Shown: positions 34,148-44,542 of the stretch, piece after piece
Numbering within the stretch: position 1 is the stretch's first letter
Layout of the letters: each line of letters starts with the position of its first letter
Source: Candidatus Merdicola faecigallinarum
GTDB taxonomy: Bacteria; Bacillota; Clostridia; TANB77; CAG-508
NCBI GenBank assembly: GCA_018714565.1
Contig: DVNH01000021.1
Span: 1 to 48,621, forward strand
Reading direction: 5' to 3'
Length of the DNA: 48,621 nt
Translations under genes and position numbers: made by a program
The notes under the pieces: model-generated
The model's database searches: none
Seen by the model: only the letters and a program-made list of their open reading frames with translations
What the model was told of the DNA's origin: nothing

Positions 34148-34387
34148 TTAAATTCCTATCCTGTATTCGATATCTTCCATAAAAGGAAACATTTCCTCTA
34201 TTCTTTTATGAGTAACAACGATTTGCCTTGGTTGTGGATTTTTGTCATACTCCGAAATTAATTTTTGGGTATAACAATTTTCTGCTGTTTTAAATAAAAG
34301 ATATCGATTTCGAACATACGTATAAAACATTTGATAACCTTCATCTAGTTCTTTTTCAAATCGTTCAAAAGTATAATTATTATCCAT
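34148..34387 (-). CDS. hypothetical protein (79 aa)
   Basis: This small, Tyr/Phe-rich, charged protein (FERFEKELDEGYQMFYTYVRNRYLLFK; C-terminal RIEEMFPFMEDIEYRI) is of unknown family. It has no membrane segment or signal peptide. CCTCCG-complement ribosome site precedes the ATG. It lies 21 bases after the coiled-coil gene at 34409 and is closed by the terminator at 34088, so it belongs to the pgsA-ligA side. The R(Y/F)xLFKTAENCY segment could be a nucleic-acid or protein contact, but nothing specific supports a function. Confidence 0.6.
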   Translation of the reverse strand: MDNNYTFERFEKELDEGYQMFYTYVRNRYLLFKTAENCYTQKLISEYDKNPQPRQIVVTHKRIEEMFPFMEDIEYRIGI

Positions 34388-34408
34388 ATATCCTCCGTTT
34401 ATATTATT

Positions 34409-35293
34409 CTAAACTATTATATCATCCGGCAATCGCATACTTTGACCCTGTTTTGCTTCTTCTGCTTTTTCTTCTGCTAATTTTTCATCTATAAGAACAT
34501 TTCTAGATAAGTCCCCTACAAAATTTTCTCTCTTTTGTTCAAATGCACTCTTTTCTGTTTCTTCTTGTGATCTTCTTGATGCAATCATTTTCTTTTCTTC
34601 TCGATAAGTATCATACTCTGCCACTATTCGATTTGCCATATCATTTGATGCTTCTTGTAAAACATAAACCATATCTTCTATTTTTACCATTGCTCTTGTG
34701 CAAAAACTTCGAATCTCATCATCATACTCTTCTTGCATACGATCAGGAACTCTCATTCCATCTAAAGCTCTCATTACTTTTCCTTTTGTATCCATAATTG
34801 CACTTTGTACTTCTGTTTGAATTTGCTCTATATAAAATTGATCTTTGGATACATGACGACCATAACTTTGATAGTAAGAAGCATCTCCATTGTTAGACTG
34901 AATTATAATTTCTTTTAAAGATTCATTTTCTCTTGCTTCTTGTCTTTGTTCTTCTCTTTCTTTTTCCTCATCCTTTAAATTTTCTTGGTCCTGTCCTTCC
35001 TCTTTTTGTCTTTCCCATCTTGCTACATTTCTTAGAACTTCATCTGCTTTTTCTGCTTTCATTTGTTCAAATTGATTTTGAATTACTTTCATGCTAAAAA
35101 TTTTATTTTCCTCAAAATAGCGTCCATTTAAGTCTAGATTAACTTGCACTTTTCGATTCATATCTTGTCTTATGTCTTCTAATATTTCTTCGAATTGAGC
35201 ATAAATTTGATTCATTCCTCTTCTTAAGTCTTCTGGTATTTCTTGCATCATTATAATTGATTCCATTCTTCTTAACAATTCTTGGTATTCCAT
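34409..35293 (-). CDS. hypothetical coiled-coil protein (294 aa)
   Basis: This highly charged helical protein has a first helical part (residues 1-85), a Gln/Glu/Arg-rich low-complexity linker (about 95-125; KEREEQRQEARE), and a second helical domain (about 135-250). The C-terminus is charged (LAEEKAEEAKQGQ). No membrane or catalytic motif is seen. Its start lies ten bases after ligA, so it is in the ligA transcript. I do not recognise a family. A scaffold or DNA-repair-linked role would be a guess from position only. Confidence 0.7.
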   Translation of the reverse strand: MEYQELLRRMESIIMMQEIPEDLRRGMNQIYAQFEEILEDIRQDMNRKVQVNLDLNGRYFEENKIFSMKVIQNQFEQMKAEKADEVLRNVARWERQKEEGQDQENLKDEEKEREEQRQEARENESLKEIIIQSNNGDASYYQSYGRHVSKDQFYIEQIQTEVQSAIMDTKGKVMRALDGMRVPDRMQEEYDDEIRSFCTRAMVKIEDMVYVLQEASNDMANRIVAEYDTYREEKKMIASRRSQEETEKSAFEQKRENFVGDLSRNVLIDEKLAEEKAEEAKQGQSMRLPDDIIV

Positions 35294-35302
35294 TTTCTCT
35301 TT

Positions 35303-37938
<2,636 letters not shown>

Positions 37939-38024
37939 TTTGAACCTCCTATTTTCTTTATTGTTTTATTATACCGATAATTCTAAAAAAAGAAAATAGT
38001 TTATATCGATTTTATTGTATTTTT

Positions 38025-38312
38025 TCACCTCCTTTTTTCTACGATTTCTACAATATCAATAATATATTCTCCAATAATCGGAATATTTAATTTTACTATT
38101 TTTTGTAGGATATAAATAATAATTGCAGTAATAATGGTAACACCAATTCCAATTCCTATACCTTTTGAAATTCCAGCTAAAATATTTCGAATTAGCATTT
38201 CTTTTCGATTTCCTAATAGTTCTGCTAAATCAATTAAATTATTCTTTGTTAAAACATAATTTAATTCGTCTACTTTTTTATAAAGCAATTCAAATTTCCT
38301 CTTTTTCCACAT
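38025..38312 (-). CDS. DUF5665 family small membrane protein
   Basis: The 95-residue protein has a helical amphipathic start (LYKKVDELNYVLTKNN), the LAELLGNRKEMLIRNILAGISKGIG stretch, one hydrophobic helix (about 60-80) and the conserved end LNIPIIGEYIIDIVEIV. This matches the DUF5665 pattern. Function is unknown. The start codon sits four bases after the terminator at 38316, so expression seems to need read-through of UPF0182. The AGGGTG that could serve as the ribosome site lies in the terminator's loop and 3' arm. Confidence 0.8.
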   Translation of the reverse strand: MWKKRKFELLYKKVDELNYVLTKNNLIDLAELLGNRKEMLIRNILAGISKGIGIGIGVTIITAIIIYILQKIVKLNIPIIGEYIIDIVEIVEKRR

Positions 38313-38315
38313 TGT

Positions 38316-38352
38316 AAAAAATCACACCCTTTTTATTAGAGTGTGATTTTTT
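38316..38352 (-). terminator. terminator after the UPF0182 gene, overlapping the DUF5665 leader
   Basis: 12-base arms AAAAAATCACAC / GTGTGATTTTTT with a 13-base loop, followed on the minus strand by T-rich DNA that runs directly into the DUF5665 ATG. Confidence 0.85.
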
Positions 38353-38364
38353 TATAATAATATA

Positions 38365-41211
38365 CTAGGAATTTACATTCTCTATTATATTTTCTACAAC
38401 ATTTTCAATATGATTAACTGTATTTTCTTCTCGCAATTGTTCTTCATTTTCTTTTTTCTCTTCTTCTTGTACCCTTAATAATTCCTCTAACTGTTTAATT
38501 AGGTCTTGTAAAGTTGACATATCTTTTCCCATCATTTCCCAATCTCCGTTTTGCTTAGAATTATCTAGATTTTGATTTGCTTTTACAATCGCATTTACTA
38601 AATCTTCTACACTATCTGTATTCGATACCTCTATATTTATTGCTGATTGAGATGTTAAATTCTTTAGTGCTTCTGTTAAATTATTTCCAATTGCAACTTT
38701 ATTACCTGATGCAACAATTACTTTTCGAAGTACTGGCACTTCAGATTCATTTAGCATTACTTGAAAAATTGGCTCTACATATAGAAGGGTTTCATCCATT
38801 GGAACAATAATCATATTTCTAATTAATTTTGTTCCTGTTACATTTAGTGTTTGTAATGCCTTTGAAATCTCTTCATCTTGCTCTATCTGTGTGTCTAATT
38901 GCATTGGTCCCAAAATATTACTATCTGCTGAATATTTATATAAAGTTAATTTACCATTAATGTCTTCATCACAAGTTCCTACTAAATAAGAAATTAAACT
39001 TTGTTTTTCATACATAGTGTAAGGTAATACAAGTCCTAATTGTTCTTGCTGACTATCTATTGTTTTTACCATTGTATAATATGGCTCAATTTCTGTTCCT
39101 ACTGTTTTTAATGTTTTACTTGTTGTATGGGTTGCTCTATCCCACACATCACTACTACGATACAATACATCTGTTTTCACATTATGATATCTCTCTAACA
39201 TATTTGCTTGTATATTATACAAATATTCTGGATATACAATATGTTTTGCAATATCTGCTGGAATTGTTTCTTCTTTACTTTGGAATAAATTTGGATACAT
39301 ATTTTGATATGCCATAATAATTGGATCGGTTCGATCTGTAATATAAAATTTAACAGTTCCATCATAACTATCTACAAGTACTTTTACAGAGTTACGAATA
39401 TAATTAATTCTTTGTTTTGAACTATCTCTTTCGATAATCGTCTCTTGTGAATATGGATATGCATTTGATGTGGTATATCCATCAATTACCCAAACAATTC
39501 TTCCGTCTTCAGTAATTACTTGATATGGATTTTCATCATACATTACATATGGCATAATTTTTTCTACTCTTTGTATAATATTACGATTAATTAGAATTTT
39601 ACTTTCGTTTGTTACGTCTCCAGAGAATGCTAATTTTAAATCCCCTTGACGAATTCCTAAAATTAAACGGTCCATAAAGTTTGTTTTTAATCCAGCTTTT
39701 CCTTCATATGTATTTTCCGCATTTTCCGAATCTGATTTTGGATAATCAAATTCTGCTTTTCCTTTTGAATTTGTTACAACTGGCTCATTTGTTTCCATTC
39801 CGAAATAAATTCTTGGCTCTGAAATAGCAATTTGGTTGTCACTTCCATCAAATGATTTTTGCACATATTCCATATTTCCAGATTTATCTGTAGATGTTGC
39901 AGAAGTAATAACTGCTCCATTTCCATGAGTATATTCATAAGTTTTATTATTGTATGTTACGTTGTTACCACTTACAATTTCCCTTGGAGAAACATATACT
40001 AATTTATTTGTTCCATTTATATTATATTTTCCAATTTGTGTATCACGATAAGAATAATATTTTGAACTTGTTTGTTTATCTTTTAAAGTAGATAATGTAA
40101 TATCTTTACTTACAAGTGCAACATTATCTAACACCTCTTTATATTGATCTACTTGTGCTTCTGTAATATTTCCATTATCGGTTACTTCTTTTTCTTCTAT
40201 ATTAATATTATATGCATTCTTAGTATTTTTTATATTTTCTGCAATATACTCTTTTTCTTTGTCTAGTTCATTTGGATTTACAAAAATTAATTGGAATCCT
40301 AACATCACTACAAAAAGTATAACTAAATAGGAAGGAACAACTGCTAATGCAATAATTGCTTTTTTATTCTGCTTTCTTTTCAAATATCCCATTGCTTTGA
40401 ATACAGAAACAACAAGTACAATTGCTAATAATATATATCCCCACAATTTAATCGTAGAACTTGTTAATCCTGCTCCATAAAGTACAGTAGATGCCTCATC
40501 TTGCAAAGTAAGCATTTTATCAAATACAATATTTTGTGTATTTAATATAATTGTTAATCCTATAATAATAGAAATAATTTTAAATCCATTAAAAATACTT
40601 TTCATTAGTTTACTTTGCTTTAATGTTTGACGATCAATTCCATCAAAGCAAACATTAAATGCTACAATATAGTAAATTGCAGAATAAATTAATAATCCTA
40701 TTACTAAAATTAGTATATACGCTAAAATCATTTCAATAAAAGGTTTTTGAAACATAAAATAACCAATATCTAAATTAAAAATAGGATCTTCAATTCCAAA
40801 TTTAGCATTACTAAAAAATAGCATTGCTTTTTCTGTAAAAAATTTTGAAGTAAATGCACTAATTAAAATTGCTAAAACAAATGCAATTGATTTATTTGGC
40901 AGTTTTGGAATCTCCTTTTTCTCTTGTTCAAAAAATGGTTTTAAACCTTTTTTGATCCCTCGATTCGTAAAGTAAATTGCAAAAAATAAAATAACAAAAT
41001 TAACTCCAATTGCAACACTTTGGTACAATAAATTCTGCCAAAATACTTGTGTATAATTTTCTCCAATTTCTAATATTTCTAAGTAACTGCCTCGAAAACT
41101 TACATAAAAAGCTAAACTTGCTAATATAAAAAATAATATTACAAGCATCATTCTATTTTTTCCATGTTTTTTTTGTTCTTTCAGATTTCTATTTTTTTCT
41201 TCGTTTTCCAT
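38365..41211 (-). CDS. UPF0182 family large membrane protein
   Basis: The protein is 948 residues from the ATG at 41211 (GGAGG seven bases upstream; an ATG at 41223 overlaps that site). About seven hydrophobic segments occupy residues 20-310. A large extracellular domain follows, with FMDRLILGIRQGDLK, WVIDGYTTSNAYPYS and QVMLNESEVPVLRKVIVA typical of UPF0182. The C-terminal 80 residues contain an Asp/Asn and Glu-rich coil. Function is unknown in this widely kept family. It starts 22 bases after ftsY. Confidence 0.93.
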   Translation of the reverse strand: MENEEKNRNLKEQKKHGKNRMMLVILFFILASLAFYVSFRGSYLEILEIGENYTQVFWQNLLYQSVAIGVNFVILFFAIYFTNRGIKKGLKPFFEQEKKEIPKLPNKSIAFVLAILISAFTSKFFTEKAMLFFSNAKFGIEDPIFNLDIGYFMFQKPFIEMILAYILILVIGLLIYSAIYYIVAFNVCFDGIDRQTLKQSKLMKSIFNGFKIISIIIGLTIILNTQNIVFDKMLTLQDEASTVLYGAGLTSSTIKLWGYILLAIVLVVSVFKAMGYLKRKQNKKAIIALAVVPSYLVILFVVMLGFQLIFVNPNELDKEKEYIAENIKNTKNAYNINIEEKEVTDNGNITEAQVDQYKEVLDNVALVSKDITLSTLKDKQTSSKYYSYRDTQIGKYNINGTNKLVYVSPREIVSGNNVTYNNKTYEYTHGNGAVITSATSTDKSGNMEYVQKSFDGSDNQIAISEPRIYFGMETNEPVVTNSKGKAEFDYPKSDSENAENTYEGKAGLKTNFMDRLILGIRQGDLKLAFSGDVTNESKILINRNIIQRVEKIMPYVMYDENPYQVITEDGRIVWVIDGYTTSNAYPYSQETIIERDSSKQRINYIRNSVKVLVDSYDGTVKFYITDRTDPIIMAYQNMYPNLFQSKEETIPADIAKHIVYPEYLYNIQANMLERYHNVKTDVLYRSSDVWDRATHTTSKTLKTVGTEIEPYYTMVKTIDSQQEQLGLVLPYTMYEKQSLISYLVGTCDEDINGKLTLYKYSADSNILGPMQLDTQIEQDEEISKALQTLNVTGTKLIRNMIIVPMDETLLYVEPIFQVMLNESEVPVLRKVIVASGNKVAIGNNLTEALKNLTSQSAINIEVSNTDSVEDLVNAIVKANQNLDNSKQNGDWEMMGKDMSTLQDLIKQLEELLRVQEEEKKENEEQLREENTVNHIENVVENIIENVNS

Positions 41212-41232
41212 TTTTACCTCCATTTTTATTCA

Positions 41233-42138
41233 TTAGATAATTGCTTTTACAAAATCTTCTGGAGAAAATACTTCCATGTCATCAATTTGTTCTCCAACCC
41301 CAATAAATTTAACCGGTATCTTATTTTCTTCCACAATTCCAACAATTACTCCACCTTTAGCAGTTCCATCTAATTTGGTTAAAATAATTCCAGTAATGGG
41401 AGCTGTTTCTTTAAACGCTTTTACTTGCGAAATTGCATTTTGCCCTGTTGTTCCATCAATTACTAGTAATGTTTCTTTTGAGCAATCAGAAAGCTCTTTA
41501 TCAATTACTTTATTAATTTTGGCTAATTCATCCATTAAATATTTCTTGTTATGCAATCTTCCAGCAGTATCGCAAATAAGCACATCTGCATTATTTTGTT
41601 TTGCTACTTTGATGGCATCAAATACTACTGACGCTGGATCGGATCCTTCTTTTCTTCTAACCATTTCGCATCCTGCCCTATCAGCCCATATTTGTAATTG
41701 TTCTACTGCAGCTGCACGGAAAGTATCTGCTGCTGCGATTACTACTTTTTTTCCATCGTTTTTTAAACGATTTGCTATTTTCCCGATAGATGTTGTTTTA
41801 CCAACTCCATTCACTCCTACTACTAAAATAACGGAAAGAGGGGTTTCTAGCTTTAAATTACCATCCTCTATTTTTAGCATTTTTACCATTTCTTCTCTTA
41901 ATGCTTGTCTTACCGCTTCTTCATCTTCTATTTTTTCTTTTTTTATTCTATCTCTTAACTCATTAATAATCTTAACTGAGGTATCCATTCCCATATCGGA
42001 CATAATTAAAGCTTCTTCTAGTTCTTCTAGTAAATCTTCGTCTACTTTTCTAAAATTACTAAAAACTGCATTTATCTTCTCATCAAAGGAATGCTTTGTT
42101 TTACTTAACCCATTCTTTAACTTTTCAAAAAATCCCAT
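41233..42138 (-). CDS. ftsY: signal recognition particle receptor FtsY
   Basis: The 301-residue GTPase has a short N-domain (FFEKLKNGLSKTKHSF...) without the long acidic A-domain of enterobacteria. The G motifs are GVNGVGKTTSIGKIA (G1), DTFRAAAVEQL, DTAGRLHNKKYLM (G3) and TKLDGTAKGG (G4). The C-terminus IPVKFIGVGEQIDDMEVF is typical. FtsY docks SRP-bound ribosomes at the membrane. AGGAGGAA precedes the start. Confidence 0.97.
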   Translation of the reverse strand: MGFFEKLKNGLSKTKHSFDEKINAVFSNFRKVDEDLLEELEEALIMSDMGMDTSVKIINELRDRIKKEKIEDEEAVRQALREEMVKMLKIEDGNLKLETPLSVILVVGVNGVGKTTSIGKIANRLKNDGKKVVIAAADTFRAAAVEQLQIWADRAGCEMVRRKEGSDPASVVFDAIKVAKQNNADVLICDTAGRLHNKKYLMDELAKINKVIDKELSDCSKETLLVIDGTTGQNAISQVKAFKETAPITGIILTKLDGTAKGGVIVGIVEENKIPVKFIGVGEQIDDMEVFSPEDFVKAII

Positions 42139-42297
42139 AAATTCCTCCTAGTATTTTTATAACATTGTTATTGTAACATAATTTCGAAAAAATAGCTATT
42201 TTTTTCGTATTTTTAATAGCTATATTTTTATTGCATTAATATAATATATATTTATTCCTTTTAAAACTATCTTAATTTATTTGCATCCACAAAAAAG

Positions 42298-42325
42298 CAA
42301 CTTATTAATTAAGTAATAAGTTGTT
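42298..42325 (-). terminator. terminator downstream of the 42440 gene (second of two)
   Basis: On the minus strand CAACTTATTACTTAATTAATAAGTTG folds into a hairpin followed by CTTTTTT. With 42386-42418 it fills most of the 300-base gap between ftsY and the 42440 gene; the remainder is AT-rich with no feature seen. Confidence 0.75.
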
Positions 42326-42385
42326 TAATATAATCTATTATAATAAATTAGATATATCTAACCTATTTATTTTCTAATAAACTAC

Positions 42386-42418
42386 CCTACCGGGGAAATT
42401 AAAACTTTCCCCGGTAGG
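42386..42418. terminator. GC-rich hairpin after the 42440 gene
   Basis: Perfect 13-base arms CCTACCGGGGAAA / TTTCCCCGGTAGG with a 7-base loop. Its GC content is unlike the neighbourhood; there is no clear T-run, so it may work with the hairpin at 42298. Confidence 0.75.
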
Positions 42419-42439
42419 CGTGTGTGTCTACATTTTTCA

Positions 42440-43408
42440 TCAGAACAGCTCTTTAAAAAATTTCGTTATCCTTTCCATTAAGCTCAGTTCCTGAACTTGG
42501 GCAATGCTCGTATCTACAAAGACATTACTAGGCTTTTCAAACCAATTACAGACATTCTTTTCTTTCCAATGATCATACAAAAACTCGACATCTGCATCAG
42601 AAGGAATCGTATATTGCTTAGTTGACACGAATTCGTTGTTTTCAGTAAAGCGCCATGGAATACCAACCTCAAAATCCAATTGATTTACAAGTTCTTTAAT
42701 ATTGTATTTCCCGGGATTGTAGAGCATGTCAATGAGTATTCCTTCCGGCAAATACACCGAAACATTATTCTTTTCCCAGCCTGGATAAATTGAAATTGTC
42801 TTATCTTTTTTTACTACACAACTAACTGCTTTAAGTCCAAATCGTTCTTCGATTCGTTTTGCTACAGCCCGGTAAAACAGTTTACGGTCATCTACTTCCG
42901 GTACCTCATTTTTCCAAGAAGCTCCAGCATTTTTTACTTCACATTTGCTAAATGGACAATGTTCAATCGGACACGCCTCACAGGTTTCATTTGACGGCAT
43001 ATATCCAGAAGATACATGGTGCGTTCGACATCTCAAGATACTAAGATATCGGCTGATCTTCTCCGTATCGTGAATGCCAGTTCCATCTTCCAAAGGCTGC
43101 CAATGTACACCATCCAACATAGCACCTCCGCCCCAGTAATAGCCGAAACTCCATACAGAGTTATCAACATATTCCTGGATAGAAACCATTTCATTTTCTA
43201 ACCGCTTCCAGTCCTCAAACGGAATGGTCATAAACAGCGGTCCACGATAATGATTTAAGATTAGTGGATGGTTTTCCTGAAGGCTTTTCGCTGGGATATA
43301 ATAATACCATCCATTTTCATCTGTATGGATGTGATCCAACCCAATTGTGTGTCCAATCAGTGGTGAAACAATGTTGCTTAACCGTTCAATGACTTCGCTT
43401 TTTTCCAT
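42440..43408 (-). CDS. hypothetical protein (322 aa) with a cysteine cluster, probably horizontally acquired
   Basis: I do not recognise a family. The start ATG at 43408 has AAGGAG eight bases upstream. Residues 1-110 include aromatic-rich strands (GWYYYIPAK, SFGYYWGGGAMLDGVHW). A Cys cluster follows, C-x16-C-x2-C-x4-C-x4-C (in ETCEACPIEHCPFSKC, about 130-160), which could bind Zn or an Fe-S centre. The C-terminal 150 residues are mixed strands and helices. Coding DNA is richer in GC and uses CGG three times (42869, 43202 and 43382), unlike native genes. It has a perfect consensus promoter and its own GC-rich hairpin, as expected for a transferred single-gene unit. Confidence 0.72.
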   Translation of the reverse strand: MEKSEVIERLSNIVSPLIGHTIGLDHIHTDENGWYYYIPAKSLQENHPLILNHYRGPLFMTIPFEDWKRLENEMVSIQEYVDNSVWSFGYYWGGGAMLDGVHWQPLEDGTGIHDTEKISRYLSILRCRTHHVSSGYMPSNETCEACPIEHCPFSKCEVKNAGASWKNEVPEVDDRKLFYRAVAKRIEERFGLKAVSCVVKKDKTISIYPGWEKNNVSVYLPEGILIDMLYNPGKYNIKELVNQLDFEVGIPWRFTENNEFVSTKQYTIPSDADVEFLYDHWKEKNVCNWFEKPSNVFVDTSIAQVQELSLMERITKFFKELF

Positions 43409-43534
43409 TTTGTAATCTCCTTTTCTTATCAATATTCACACACCTTTACAATAAGCTCCAAAATAATTATTTTACCATTCGGTTGTACGTCCATAAGGTG
43501 TAAAAGGAGTATAACCAAAAAGTAAGTTATTTTT

Positions 43535-43563
43535 ATTATACATTATTTACATAATATTGTCAA
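43535..43563 (-). promoter_or_regulatory. perfect consensus promoter of the 42440 gene
   Basis: TTGACA (43558-43563), 17 bases, TATAAT (43535-43540). A leader of about 120 bases follows before the ATG at 43408; it contains TTTACACCTT and GTAAAGGTGT segments that are nearly complementary, but no riboswitch I can name. Confidence 0.88.
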
Positions 43564-43623
43564 AAATCTATACTCTCTAATTAGCTTGTTTTCACTATCT
43601 TTATTATTTTAGTTAATATATAC

Positions 43624-43658
43624 AAAAAAGTAAGTCGATTTAATCAACTTACTTTTTT
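43624..43658 (-). terminator. terminator after tRNA-Thr(CGT)
   Basis: 12-base arms AAAAAAGTAAGT / ACTTACTTTTTT with an 11-base loop, followed by T-rich DNA on the minus strand. Confidence 0.88.
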
Positions 43659-43685
43659 ACCGTTTCTATATTAATAAATACTTAT

Positions 43686-43761
43686 TGGAGCTCTTGGGCA
43701 GAATTGAACTGCCGACCTACAGGTTACGAATCTGTTGCTCTACCAACTGAGCTACAAGAGC
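43686..43761 (-). tRNA. tRNA-Thr (anticodon CGT), CCA encoded
   Basis: The acceptor arm is GCTCTTG / CAAGAGC, the D arm AGCTC...GAGC, the anticodon loop TTCGTAA and the T arm GGCAG-TTCAATT-CTGCC, with T as discriminator and CCA encoded. The last pair of the anticodon stem is A31-C39, a mismatch (ACAGA / CCTGT). It reads ACG codons. It has its own promoter and terminator. Confidence 0.95.
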
Positions 43762-43771
43762 GTATGTATGT

Positions 43772-43800
43772 ATTATACTTTGCTTTTTCTCATTTTTCAA
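43772..43800 (-). promoter_or_regulatory. promoter of tRNA-Thr(CGT)
   Basis: TTGAAA (43795-43800), 17 bases, TATAAT (43772-43777), ten bases before the mature 5' end on the minus strand. Confidence 0.85.
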
Positions 43801-43911
43801 GTTTTTTTATTTATTTTTCATGATTTTTTGAGTTAGAATTTAATTTTATCTATACTATTTCCATACAAAATGCTATAATGAAAACATTAAAAATGAAATT
43901 GGGGGGAAATT

Positions 43912-44382
43912 ATGAAAATTGGTTTTTATCCTGGAAGTTTTGATCCATTTACAAATGGACACCTACATGTTGTAAAAACAGCAGCCGATTTATTTGATAA
44001 AGTCATTATAGGAATTGGAAATAATCCTCAAAAAGAAAGAAGATTTCCTAATGAGCAAATGAAACTTGCCATTGAAAAAACATTAAAAACAGAAAAACTA
44101 ACTAATGTAGAAGTTATTATTTATCAAAATCTTTCTGTTGATACTGCTCTCCAATATCATGCAAATTACATTATTCGTGGTCTTAGAAACGATATGGATT
44201 ATAGCTATGAAGAAAATTTAGCCCAAATTAATGAAGAAATCTCTGGTTTAGATACTATATATCTTCGCTCAGGACTATTAGGATTTATCAGTTCTAGCAT
44301 GGTAACAGAATTGATTCAAAATGGTAGAAATGTATCAAATTACTTACCATCTGATGTGATTCAAACATTAAATTTATCTTAA
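43912..44382 (+). CDS. coaD: phosphopantetheine adenylyltransferase
   Basis: The 156-residue enzyme has the nucleotidyltransferase motif GSFDPFTNGHLHVV (T/HxGH) and the RGLRNDMDYSYEE and ISSSMVTELI segments that define CoaD. It transfers AMP to 4'-phosphopantetheine, the fourth step of coenzyme A synthesis. GGGGGGAAATT precedes the ATG, and a TATAAT lies about 35 bases upstream. It is a single gene closed by a strong terminator at 44395. Confidence 0.97.
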   Translation: MKIGFYPGSFDPFTNGHLHVVKTAADLFDKVIIGIGNNPQKERRFPNEQMKLAIEKTLKTEKLTNVEVIIYQNLSVDTALQYHANYIIRGLRNDMDYSYEENLAQINEEISGLDTIYLRSGLLGFISSSMVTELIQNGRNVSNYLPSDVIQTLNLS

Positions 44383-44394
44383 TTATAAAAACAG

Positions 44395-44432
44395 AAAATG
44401 ATCTGTTATTCAATTTTAATACAGATCATTTT
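44395..44432 (+). terminator. terminator after coaD
   Basis: Arms AAAATGATCTGT / ACAGATCATTTT with a 14-base loop and a T7 tract. Repeat copy 3 begins within four bases of the T tract. Confidence 0.9.
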
Positions 44433-44435
44433 TTT

Positions 44436-44540
44436 ATTACTTCGGAAAATCTAACGATTTCTCCGGAGTAATAAGGTTAAGTTACTTTACTTCGTGCGAT
44501 TACGAAGTAATCTGTACATATGGCGAAGCCACTTTTCTTA
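44436..44540 (-). repeat. dispersed three-hairpin intergenic element, copy 3
   Basis: This 105 bp copy has TTACTTCGG-AAAATC / GATTTCTCCGGAGTAA as a strong first hairpin. Its second is GATTAC-GAA-GTAATC, a G-C to A-T exchange on both arms relative to the other copies. TGGC-GAA-GCCA is the third. It starts two bases after the mutY stop on the minus strand. Confidence 0.85.
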
Positions 44541-44542
44541 TT

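Noticed and set aside
41276..42151. 291-codon plus-strand open frame opposite ftsY
   Set aside because: Long only because the ftsY codon pattern lacks stops on the other strand; Ser/Phe/Ile-rich shadow.
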